From Clostridia bacterium (GTDB lineage: Bacteria; Bacillota_A; Clostridia; Christensenellales; UBA1242), in contig JAQVQJ010000049.1 of the NCBI GenBank assembly GCA_028701635.1, positions 1 to 8,600 on the forward strand: a stretch of 8,600 nucleotides of DNA, read 5' to 3'. The position numbers were made by a program, and so were the translations under genes. Every line of letters starts with the position of its first letter. Positions within the stretch are counted from its first letter, which is position 1. Shown here piece by piece: positions 1-5,852 of the stretch. The notes below the pieces were generated by a model. It ran no database searches. It saw only the letters and a list, made by a program, of their open reading frames with translations, and was not told the DNA's origin.

Positions 1-675
1 TAGCATAGTACCACAGGTTGACAATTCTTTTGCTATATCTCTACACAATGCTCTAATGTATGTGCCCGAAGAACATGTTATTTCAAACTCAAAAACATTA
101 TTATTTAAACTATCATTTATAGATTGAGTTTCAAGCAATTTGATGTCATGAAATTTTAAAAATCTATCAATTAACGTAGTCTTTTTATCTATTTCCACTG
201 CTTTTATTAGTTTAAAATCATAGATTTCAACTTCTCTCTCTTTTAGGGCAACTTCCTCACCTTTTCTAGCCAAATCATAAGCCGTTTTTCCCCCAACCTT
301 TAAAGCCGAATATTGTGGAGGCATCTGTTTTATCTTTCCTTTAAATTTTTCTGTTGCTTTTACTATTTCAAATTCGCTAACCAATCTATAATCTATGTTT
401 TTTATCTCCCCTTCGCAATCCAAAGTTGTAGTTTCAAATCCAAAACAAAAAGTTGCTCTATATGTTTTATCTTTCTTTAAGAAAAAATCGAACAATCTTG
501 TCGCTTTATTTAATGTTACTGGAAGAACACCCTCTCCAAGCACATCAAGTGTCCCTAGATGCCCTGCCTTATTTGCTTTCAATATTCTCTTAACTTTATT
601 AACAGCAGTGTTAGAACTAATGCCAGATTCTTTATTTAATATGATTATTCCGCTCTTATTAAATTTTTCTGTCAT
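1..675 (-). CDS. truB: tRNA pseudouridine(55) synthase TruB, 5' part (C-terminus beyond window)
   Basis: This gene starts at 675 and runs off the low end of the window, so 225 N-terminal residues are seen. TruB converts U55 of the tRNA T-loop to pseudouridine in the cytoplasm. Visible family motifs are GHLGTLD at 38-44 with the catalytic Asp44, KTYRA at 70-74, PPQYSALK at 119-126 and GTYIRALCRDI at 204-214. Two features are unusual. The stretch after the catalytic Asp reads DVLGEGVLPV where the family usually has DPLATGVLPV. About 25 extra residues (roughly 158-190) lie between the REVEIYDF strand and the GTYIR strand. Two ATGs stand back to back (678 and 675). The AAGGAG at 680-685 is only 1 nt from the first and 4 nt from the second, so 675 is preferred. 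That site overlaps the stop codon of the upstream nrnA-like gene, suggesting translational coupling. The nrnA-truB order is familiar from Firmicutes. Confidence 0.93.
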   Translation of the reverse strand, partial: MTEKFNKSGIIILNKESGISSNTAVNKVKRILKANKAGHLGTLDVLGEGVLPVTLNKATRLFDFFLKKDKTYRATFCFGFETTTLDCEGEIKNIDYRLVSEFEIVKATEKFKGKIKQMPPQYSALKVGGKTAYDLARKGEEVALKEREVEIYDFKLIKAVEIDKKTTLIDRFLKFHDIKLLETQSINDSLNNNVFEFEITCSSGTYIRALCRDIAKELSTCGTML

Positions 676-679
676 CATT

Positions 680-685
680 CTCCTT
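680..685 (-). promoter_or_regulatory. truB ribosome binding site overlapping the nrnA stop
   Basis: AAGGAG on the minus strand lies 4 nt before the ATG at 675. Its first two bases are the last two of the TAA stop (684-686) of the nrnA-like gene, so ribosomes ending nrnA finish on the truB initiation site. This favours 675 over the adjacent ATG at 678. Confidence 0.75.
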
Positions 686-1661
686 ATTTGTCCATTTCTT
701 TATTTCTTTCAATTTCTTTGCAACATTCATTTAATACATCTTTTATAACTTTTGAATATTTGCCATTAATACTACAACCTGCGGCATTAGTATGCCCACC
801 GCCATTAAAAATAGAAGCCACATTATTAACTGAAATATTCCCTATTGAACGCATACTCAATCGGTAGAAATCTTTAGCTTTTTCTTTTATAACAATAGTG
901 ATTTTTGAATCTCCTACGTTAGTAATTAGAGTTAGAAAGTCTGATACATCGCTGGACTTTACATTCAATGCTTCAAGAGTTTTTAGAGTCATTAATATAT
1001 AAGCAATTCCTTTATGTAATTTTAAGTGTGATGCCATATAAGCAGCAAGACGAAGTTGCTCCCATGATTTATTTCTATGCAGTGCTAAATTTACTTCTTG
1101 GGCATTTGCTTTTAAATCTAATAACTCTCCGGCAGTATAAAAAGCCGATGAATTTACATTTGAATTAGTAAACTGATTTGTGTCAAAGCTTATTGCAGCA
1201 TAAATTGATGTTGCTATTTCTCTTGTTATTTCATATGAAAGTTCTTTAAAAACATCAAATAATACTTCTCCGCAAGACGACTTATTAGATGGAATAACAT
1301 TTATTTTTGCATATCCTTCATTACTTTTATGGTGATCTATAACTATAGAGTTTGAATGATTTAAAAAATCTTTCTCATATATTCCTAATCTCCCAGAAGT
1401 AGCTGTATCTAGCGAAATAAGGAGATCATAATCGTTTGTAAAATTTTCTTTATTAACATTTTTATAATGGTTTAGAAATTTGTATTTTTCTGGAAGATCG
1501 CTGTCGCAAAACATACTTACTTTTTTATTTTTTCCTAGCAAGTATTCGTACATTGCACACATTGAACCTATTCCGTCACAATCACAATTGACATGAGTAA
1601 ATAATGCTATTTTTTTAGCCTCTTCAATTTTTTTCCCAATCTTCTCAACTTCTTTATCCAT
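684..1661 (-). CDS. nrnA: DHH/DHHA1 phosphoesterase, NrnA-like (oligoribonuclease / pAp phosphatase)
   Basis: The 325-residue product has the size and layout of bacterial NrnA, a cytoplasmic enzyme that degrades short RNA oligonucleotides and, in characterised members, removes phosphate from 3'-phosphoadenosine 5'-phosphate. The N-terminal DHH domain shows metal-ligand motifs: H23-x3-D27-x-D29 (HVNCDCDGIGS), D85 in SLDTATSGR, the name-giving D109-H110-H111 in IDHHKSN, and D160 in SFDTNQF. The C-terminal DHHA1 domain carries the substrate-binding GGGHTNAAG with His290. Motif I has Cys at two places where NrnA proteins usually have Pro and Gly (PDGDA), but all metal ligands remain. The ATG at 1661 has only a weak purine-rich site (AAAGAGAG). 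The gene follows the alaS terminator and overlaps the truB ribosome binding site. Its exact substrate (nanoRNA, pAp or a cyclic-dinucleotide product) cannot be decided from sequence. Confidence 0.9.
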   Translation of the reverse strand: MDKEVEKIGKKIEEAKKIALFTHVNCDCDGIGSMCAMYEYLLGKNKKVSMFCDSDLPEKYKFLNHYKNVNKENFTNDYDLLISLDTATSGRLGIYEKDFLNHSNSIVIDHHKSNEGYAKINVIPSNKSSCGEVLFDVFKELSYEITREIATSIYAAISFDTNQFTNSNVNSSAFYTAGELLDLKANAQEVNLALHRNKSWEQLRLAAYMASHLKLHKGIAYILMTLKTLEALNVKSSDVSDFLTLITNVGDSKITIVIKEKAKDFYRLSMRSIGNISVNNVASIFNGGGHTNAAGCSINGKYSKVIKDVLNECCKEIERNKEMDK

Positions 1662-1750
1662 AGTTACTCTCTTTCTTTTTAAATAGTTTACACAATTAAA
1701 ATAAAAAACCCAAAGAAAAACTTAGCTTTAATAAAAATATAAATCTTTCT

Positions 1751-1780
1751 CTAAAAATAAGAAAAGTGGCATTGCCACTT
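1751..1780 (-). terminator. Intrinsic terminator after alaS
   Basis: On the minus strand a perfect 7-bp stem AAGTGGC / GCCACTT closes a 3-nt loop (1764-1780) and is followed by a T-rich run (TTTTCTTATTTTT with the end of the stem). The stem starts within the TAA stop of alaS. It should end the hslV-to-alaS transcript and separate it from nrnA-truB. Confidence 0.8.
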
Positions 1781-3551
1781 AATCTAAAATTGCTTTAATT
1801 CGACGAACACCAGAAGATGAACTTTCTTCTTTAACTATTTTAAAATGTTTTAGGTCAGCGGTGTTTTGTGCATGAGGACCCCCGCACATTTCTTTACTTA
1901 CATTTTCAATGGTATAAACTTTTACAACTTCACCATATTTATCATCGAAAATTCCTGTTGCCCCGCACTCTCTAGCTTTATCAATGGGCAATTCCTCGCA
2001 AATTACAGGAATAGCTTTTCTAATATTTTCATTTACTTCATTTTCAATTTGCTTCACTTCTTCATCAGTCATCTTTCTATCAAAATTAAAGTCAAATCTC
2101 AATCTTTCAGGAGTGATATTTGAACCACATTGATGTATTTTCTCTCCGTGAAATTTCCTCAAAGCAGCGAGCAAAAGATGCGTTGCGGTATGAAGTTTTG
2201 TTGTCATTTCAGATGTGTCCGCTAATCCGCCTTTAAACATTCCAGCAGCTGCAACCCTTGACTTCTCTTGGTGCTCTGCAAAAGCCTTTTCATATCCTTC
2301 AATATCAACATCATAACCTTTTTCTTCTGCTAACTCTATTGTCAATTCAATAGGGAATCCAAAGGTATCAAATAGTCTAAATGCTTTTTGTCCTGCTATT
2401 TTTTTTACATCTGGAGCAAATTTTTGAAGATTCTCTACAACTCTTTCAAACTCTTTTATTCCTTGTTCCAAAGTTTTTTCAAATCGATTACTTTCATTTT
2501 CAATTTCACCTAAAATATAACTTTTTTTATTTAAAAGATGAGGGTATGCTTTTTTATAAACATCATCAATAAATAATTGTGCTACTTCTTTCATCAAAGA
2601 AGCATTTCCACCAAGTTTTTTAATGTATCTTATAGCACGACGCATCAATCTTCTTAGAATATAACCTGCTCCAACATTACTTGGTAATATACCTTTTATA
2701 TCTCCAATTAACATAACAGCGGTTCTAGTATGGTCGCAAATTATTCTTATCGCTCTTGTTGATTCTTTATCTTCACCGTATTTTTTTTCTGTTGCATTTT
2801 CAATTTTTTTAATCGCCTTTGTAAACAAATCAGTTTTATAACAATCTGTAACATTATTTAAAAATGCTAAATTTCTTTCAAAACCAAATCCTGTGTCAAC
2901 ATTTTTATACTTTAATTCTTTATATTGACCATTGCCTAATTGTTCAAACTGCATATAAACATCATTTCCAATTTCAACATAATCTTCATCTAAATCTTTT
3001 GCTTTATCGCTTTTAGGATAAAACCATTCATTATCAGGCCCGCAAGGTGTTCCAACTGTACCTTCTAAATTCCACCAATTATCTTTTAAAAAGAAAATAT
3101 TTTCCTTTTTTATTCCAATATTTTCCAATAATTCAGCAGTTTCATTATCTTTAGGAACACTGTCAGAGCCAGCAAAAACGGTTGAACAAATTTTGTCTGG
3201 ATTTAATCCAAATTCTTTTGTTAACAATTCGAAAGTCCATTGAGTCTTTTCTTTTTTGAAATAATCTCCAATACTCCAATTACCCATCATTTCAAAAAAT
3301 GTAAAGTGAGTTTCATCTCCGATATTGTCTATATCAACTGTTCTTATACACCCCTGCACATTACAGAGTCTTTTTCCTGCTGAATGTTCCATTTTCCCTA
3401 ATAAGTAAGGCATCAAAGGTTGCATTCCAGCAACATTAAACATAACGCCTGTTTCACCATCTCCAATCAACGAAACAGAGCCTATATCCACATGCCCTTT
3501 ACTTTTATAAAAATCTAACCATTTTCTTCTTAATTCTTCGCTTGTTATCAT
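1779..3551 (-). CDS. alaS: Alanyl-tRNA synthetase, short form without C-Ala domain
   Basis: AlaS charges tRNA-Ala with alanine. From the ATG at 3551 the product has 590 residues; most bacterial AlaS have about 870. The class II catalytic core is present: SEELRRKWLDFYKSKGH at the N-terminus, motif 2 around FFEMMGNWS (E87), and motif 3 GAGYILRRLMRRAIRY from residue 294. The editing domain keeps both zinc/deacylation motifs, H454-TAT-H458 and C556-GGP-H560. The protein ends soon after them at GVRRIKAILD, so the helical linker and the C-Ala (DHHA1-type) domain are absent. The frame is clean and followed at once by a terminator, so this looks like a natural short form, not a broken gene. A TTG at 3593 would extend the frame by 14 residues, but it would overlap the previous gene, whereas GAGAGG lies 4 nt before 3551. 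It is the last gene of the hslV-alaS run. Confidence 0.95.
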   Translation of the reverse strand: MITSEELRRKWLDFYKSKGHVDIGSVSLIGDGETGVMFNVAGMQPLMPYLLGKMEHSAGKRLCNVQGCIRTVDIDNIGDETHFTFFEMMGNWSIGDYFKKEKTQWTFELLTKEFGLNPDKICSTVFAGSDSVPKDNETAELLENIGIKKENIFFLKDNWWNLEGTVGTPCGPDNEWFYPKSDKAKDLDEDYVEIGNDVYMQFEQLGNGQYKELKYKNVDTGFGFERNLAFLNNVTDCYKTDLFTKAIKKIENATEKKYGEDKESTRAIRIICDHTRTAVMLIGDIKGILPSNVGAGYILRRLMRRAIRYIKKLGGNASLMKEVAQLFIDDVYKKAYPHLLNKKSYILGEIENESNRFEKTLEQGIKEFERVVENLQKFAPDVKKIAGQKAFRLFDTFGFPIELTIELAEEKGYDVDIEGYEKAFAEHQEKSRVAAAGMFKGGLADTSEMTTKLHTATHLLLAALRKFHGEKIHQCGSNITPERLRFDFNFDRKMTDEEVKQIENEVNENIRKAIPVICEELPIDKARECGATGIFDDKYGEVVKVYTIENVSKEMCGGPHAQNTADLKHFKIVKEESSSSGVRRIKAILD

Positions 3552-3555
3552 TTTT

Positions 3556-3561
3556 CCTCTC
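3556..3561 (-). promoter_or_regulatory. alaS ribosome binding site deciding the start
   Basis: GAGAGG on the minus strand lies 4 nt before the ATG at 3551. The longer in-frame TTG at 3593 would read through the stop region of the upstream gene (stop at 3577-3579). The predicted first residues MITSEELRRKW match the usual AlaS N-terminus. Confidence 0.7.
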
Positions 3562-3576
3562 AATCTTTTACAAATT

Positions 3577-4287
3577 TTAATCTCTTCTTGCAAAAACTAA
3601 AATAAATCTCAATAAGTTCAGTATAGCAATCAATAGCGCTGCCACATAAGTTAGTGCAGCAGCATTTAAAACTGCTTTACACCCCGGTATTTCTTGAGAA
3701 TCTAAATATCCTGTTGCTTGTAAAATCTTAATCGCTCTTTTAGATGCATCATATTCGACCGGCAATGTTACTAAGTTTATTAAAACAGCCAACCCGAAAA
3801 ATGCAATCCCTGCCCATATAAAAATATCTCCGACGACTCCATTAATATAGACAAAATTAAGCAAAATACCAATGATTACAATAGGCCAAAGCATATATGA
3901 AATTATTGATGTAAATTTAACTATACTTGTCCTGACTTTAGCTAATTTATATCCCTTATTAAACTGAATGGCATGCCCAACTTCATGCAAAGCAATACCC
4001 AAAGCAGCTATTGAATCAGATTCAGCAATCTTTTTTGATAATGAAACAACTTGGTTGCGAGGGTCATAATTATCTGCTAATTCCCCACCTATTGTTCTTA
4101 TCTTTACATTCTCAAGATTTGCTCCATCAAGTACTGCTCTTGCAGCCTCAATCGCAGTTACTCCACTCTTGGCACGAACTTTGCTGTAATGATTATATGC
4201 CCTAGTAATCTTGCTTTGAGCATAAATAGCAAAAATTATTCCCGGTATTAAAATTACTCCCATTAACATATATTCCCAGTATGCCAT
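3577..4287 (-). CDS. Membrane zinc metallopeptidase, YugP / Zn_peptidase_2 family (copy 1)
   Basis: This 236-residue membrane protein has the HExxH zinc site H101-E-V-G-H105 within ALHEVGHAIQ. A second conserved block, LPVEYDASKRA, supplies the probable third ligand or catalytic acidic residue (E178, with D180). Hydrophobic segments lie at about 6-25, 122-148, 152-175 and 207-230. The N-terminal half between the first segment and the zinc site (R-TIGGELADNYDPRNQVVSLS) is typical of the family annotated neutral zinc metallopeptidase/YugP. Substrates are not known to me, and a role in membrane protein turnover is an inference. AAGGAG lies 5 nt before the ATG at 4287. It is a diverged paralogue of the gene just upstream and sits 25 bp before alaS. 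Confidence 0.9.
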   Translation of the reverse strand: MAYWEYMLMGVILIPGIIFAIYAQSKITRAYNHYSKVRAKSGVTAIEAARAVLDGANLENVKIRTIGGELADNYDPRNQVVSLSKKIAESDSIAALGIALHEVGHAIQFNKGYKLAKVRTSIVKFTSIISYMLWPIVIIGILLNFVYINGVVGDIFIWAGIAFFGLAVLINLVTLPVEYDASKRAIKILQATGYLDSQEIPGCKAVLNAAALTYVAALLIAILNLLRFILVFARRD

Positions 4288-4312
4288 AAAATCTCCTTTT
4301 TATCTTATATGC

Positions 4313-4343
4313 TTAACTAAAAAAGTTTAGTATTTTTAGTTAA
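4313..4343. repeat. Perfect 11-bp inverted repeat at the 3' end of peptidase copy 2
   Basis: TTAACTAAAAA (4313-4323) and TTTTTAGTTAA (4333-4343) are exact reverse complements around a 9-nt loop. The repeat spans the last codons and the TAG stop of the upstream peptidase gene. The stem has only two G-C pairs and no separate U-tract after it, so it is not a textbook terminator. It could form a weak mRNA hairpin between the two peptidase genes. Confidence 0.6.
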
Positions 4344-5063
4344 AAATGTCCACCATAATATTGATCTTAAAAAATCTCCTACATAAGTTAAAAGTGCCGC
4401 TTTCAACAAATCTTTTGCCATCATCAATTCATCTTCGTCAAAAGTTCCAGTTTCTTCTAAAAGCTTTAGCCCTCTTTTAGAGGCATCTTTTTCAAGTGGA
4501 ATTGACATTATTTTTAAGATTATAGCCAATAAAAATATGAGCAAACTCGCACCTAAAAGGCAAAATCCCAAAACAACATCACTGGATATTAAACATATAA
4601 AAATCCCTAAGAATGCGAGCGGAAGCATAAAAAAACCAATAAATCTAATAACTTTCGTTAAAGCCCTATTAAGTTTAAACTTTCTAGAATCATTTAAATC
4701 TTGCATAGCATGACCGAACTCATGTGCAACAACAGTCAATGCCGCTACACTTGAGACATCACAAGTTGAATCTGATAAAACAACCGCTTTTGAACGCGTG
4801 CTATAAGCATCTTTTAAATAACCACCCGTTCTAAAAACCTTTATTCTGCCATCTAAATTATTATTGGCTATCGATAAAGCAAATTCTCCGCCTGTTATTT
4901 TTCTATTACATGGTATTCTGTTGTATTTATTAAAAGTTTCTTCAAGTTGAGAACCTGAAAAACCCGCTATTGCAAGAGCGAGAAGAAGAAATAATATTAG
5001 AACACTAAATAGTACATATACCATAAAGATAGTATATATACTAAATAATAAAAAAACAAACAT
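4317..5063 (-). CDS. Membrane zinc metallopeptidase, YugP / Zn_peptidase_2 family (copy 2)
   Basis: This 248-residue paralogue of the following gene has the same plan: a long hydrophobic N-terminus (about 2-33), the zinc motif H114-E-F-G-H118 in VVAHEFGHAMQD, hydrophobic segments at about 138-160 and 163-186, and the conserved IPLEKDASKRG block with E191. The segment GGYLKDAYSTRSKAVVLS corresponds to GGELADNYDPRNQVVSLS in copy 1. Overall the two copies are clearly diverged, so this is not a recent duplication. The start is uncertain: the ATG at 5063 has no visible ribosome binding site, and neither does the internal ATG at 5024. An in-frame stop lies at 5076-5078, so no longer form is possible. 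It is 30 bp after trxA. The last residues (TKNTKLF) and stop are part of an inverted repeat. Its substrate is unknown. Confidence 0.87.
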   Translation of the reverse strand: MFVFLLFSIYTIFMVYVLFSVLILFLLLALAIAGFSGSQLEETFNKYNRIPCNRKITGGEFALSIANNNLDGRIKVFRTGGYLKDAYSTRSKAVVLSDSTCDVSSVAALTVVAHEFGHAMQDLNDSRKFKLNRALTKVIRFIGFFMLPLAFLGIFICLISSDVVLGFCLLGASLLIFLLAIILKIMSIPLEKDASKRGLKLLEETGTFDEDELMMAKDLLKAALLTYVGDFLRSILWWTFLTKNTKLF

Positions 5064-5093
5064 TTTTACATTGACTTAAATAAATCTTGTTTA

Positions 5094-5405
5094 TTAAATA
5101 TATTTTTTAATGGATTCTATAATTGCATTCTTTTGTCGTAATCCAACCATTTTTTCCATTTCTTTGCCATTTTTAAAGATAATCATTGTAGGAATACTCA
5201 TAACTCCAAATCTTCTTGCAAGCTCTTGACTCTCATCAACGTCAACCTTAACAACTTCATAACTCCCATTAGCTTCACTTTCTATCTGCTCTAAAACAGG
5301 GGCTAACATTCTGCAAGGCCCGCACCAAGAAGCAAAAAAGTCTACAAGCACTGGCTTATTTTCATTTGTAAGTTTATTAAATTCGTCCTCTTTAATTATT
5401 TTCAT
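5094..5405 (-). CDS. trxA: Thioredoxin
   Basis: This 103-residue single-domain thioredoxin is a cytoplasmic dithiol reductase for protein disulfides, normally recharged by thioredoxin reductase. The active site W27-C28-G-P-C31 is canonical. Asp22 matches the buried acidic residue, and SIPT with cis-Pro72 is in place. The length equals that of typical TrxA, and there is no signal peptide. A clear AGGAG lies 6 nt before the ATG at 5405. It sits 18 bp after the RseC-like gene and 30 bp before the first membrane peptidase. No thioredoxin reductase is in the window. The name trxA is by family; other thioredoxin paralogues may exist elsewhere in the genome. Confidence 0.95.
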   Translation of the reverse strand: MKIIKEDEFNKLTNENKPVLVDFFASWCGPCRMLAPVLEQIESEANGSYEVVKVDVDESQELARRFGVMSIPTMIIFKNGKEMEKMVGLRQKNAIIESIKKYI

Positions 5406-5423
5406 ATGAATCTCCTTTATATT

Positions 5424-5804
5424 TTAATTTTTTATAGCAACATAAACTGTTGATGGTGCTTTTTCTGTAAAGTATTTTAGTATGAACAATTGTATAAATC
5501 CTAACACGGTAGCCCCTAAAATAAATAGATAGTGGAATAAATCATTGTTAAAAAGAAAACCAAAAACAAATCCCAAAATTAAATAGTATACCGGTGAAAT
5601 GTAAATAAAAATTTGTTCTATTTTACTTAATGCTGGTTTTTTGTAGACCTTTACTTTATCGCCTTTTTTCAAAATGCCAATTTTTTTTGCTATAAGTTTT
5701 TCTTTTTTTGAAATTTTTACTACTACTTTGTTTTTATACAAATCCAAAACTTCGCAATTATCTGCAATTAACTCATTGTATTTTTCTTTTTTAATCTTTC
5801 TCAT
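5424..5804 (-). CDS. Small two-helix membrane protein, RseC/MucC-like, without the cysteine cluster
   Basis: This 126-residue protein has an N-terminal beta-type soluble part (EVLDLYKNKVVVKISKKE, then LKKGDKVKVYKK at 45-56) and two membrane segments at about 64-85 and 90-109, ending in a short charged tail. The order (small beta domain, GDKV-V strand, then a YISPVYYLILGFVFGF helix pair) resembles RseC/MucC proteins, which in proteobacteria act in sigma-E control and SoxR reduction, and which in anaerobes often accompany Rnf-type electron transport. The cysteine cluster usual in the N-terminal part of that family is missing: the only Cys is C17. I base the assignment on architecture alone. It lies 48 bp after hslU and 18 bp before trxA. 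No clear ribosome binding site precedes the ATG at 5804, and no other start is available nearby. Confidence 0.7.
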   Translation of the reverse strand: MRKIKKEKYNELIADNCEVLDLYKNKVVVKISKKEKLIAKKIGILKKGDKVKVYKKPALSKIEQIFIYISPVYYLILGFVFGFLFNNDLFHYLFILGATVLGFIQLFILKYFTEKAPSTVYVAIKN

Positions 5805-5852
5805 AATTACATTTTACCATTCCCATACTAAAATAACAAATTTTTAAAAGCC

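Noticed and set aside
3..11. A fourth copy of GCATAGTAC inside truB
   Set aside because: It encodes residues at a conserved TruB position (GTML after the GTYIR region) and has no flanking match to the tandem array at 7903-7957, so chance is the simpler explanation.
395..748. Plus-strand open frames, including 395-748, 968-1168, 1866-2123, 2381-2572, 4011-4205, 6412-6693, 6907-7122, 7478-7705 and 8298-8483
   Set aside because: Each lies antisense to a well-recognised minus-strand gene, has no family resemblance and shows the low-complexity Phe/Ser/Leu composition expected of reversed AT-rich coding sequence.
1662..1750. Promoter for nrnA-truB in the gap after the alaS terminator
   Set aside because: A promoter is expected here, but I found only partial AT-rich boxes (for example TATATT) without a convincing -35 partner at normal spacing, so no site is called.
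3552..3593. A 14-residue N-terminal extension of AlaS from the TTG at 3593
   Set aside because: It overlaps the end of the upstream peptidase gene, begins at a rare start codon, adds residues foreign to the AlaS N-terminus, and a good ribosome binding site precedes the ATG at 3551.
5030..5043. 14-bp perfect palindrome TAGTATATATACTA
   Set aside because: It lies inside the hydrophobic N-terminal coding part of peptidase copy 2 and consists of alternating TA steps that arise easily from AT-rich Ile/Tyr codons.
5793..5826. Possible 11-residue leader peptide (starting at 5826) overlapping the start of the RseC-like gene
   Set aside because: It has no ribosome binding site, no meaningful composition and is short enough to arise by chance.
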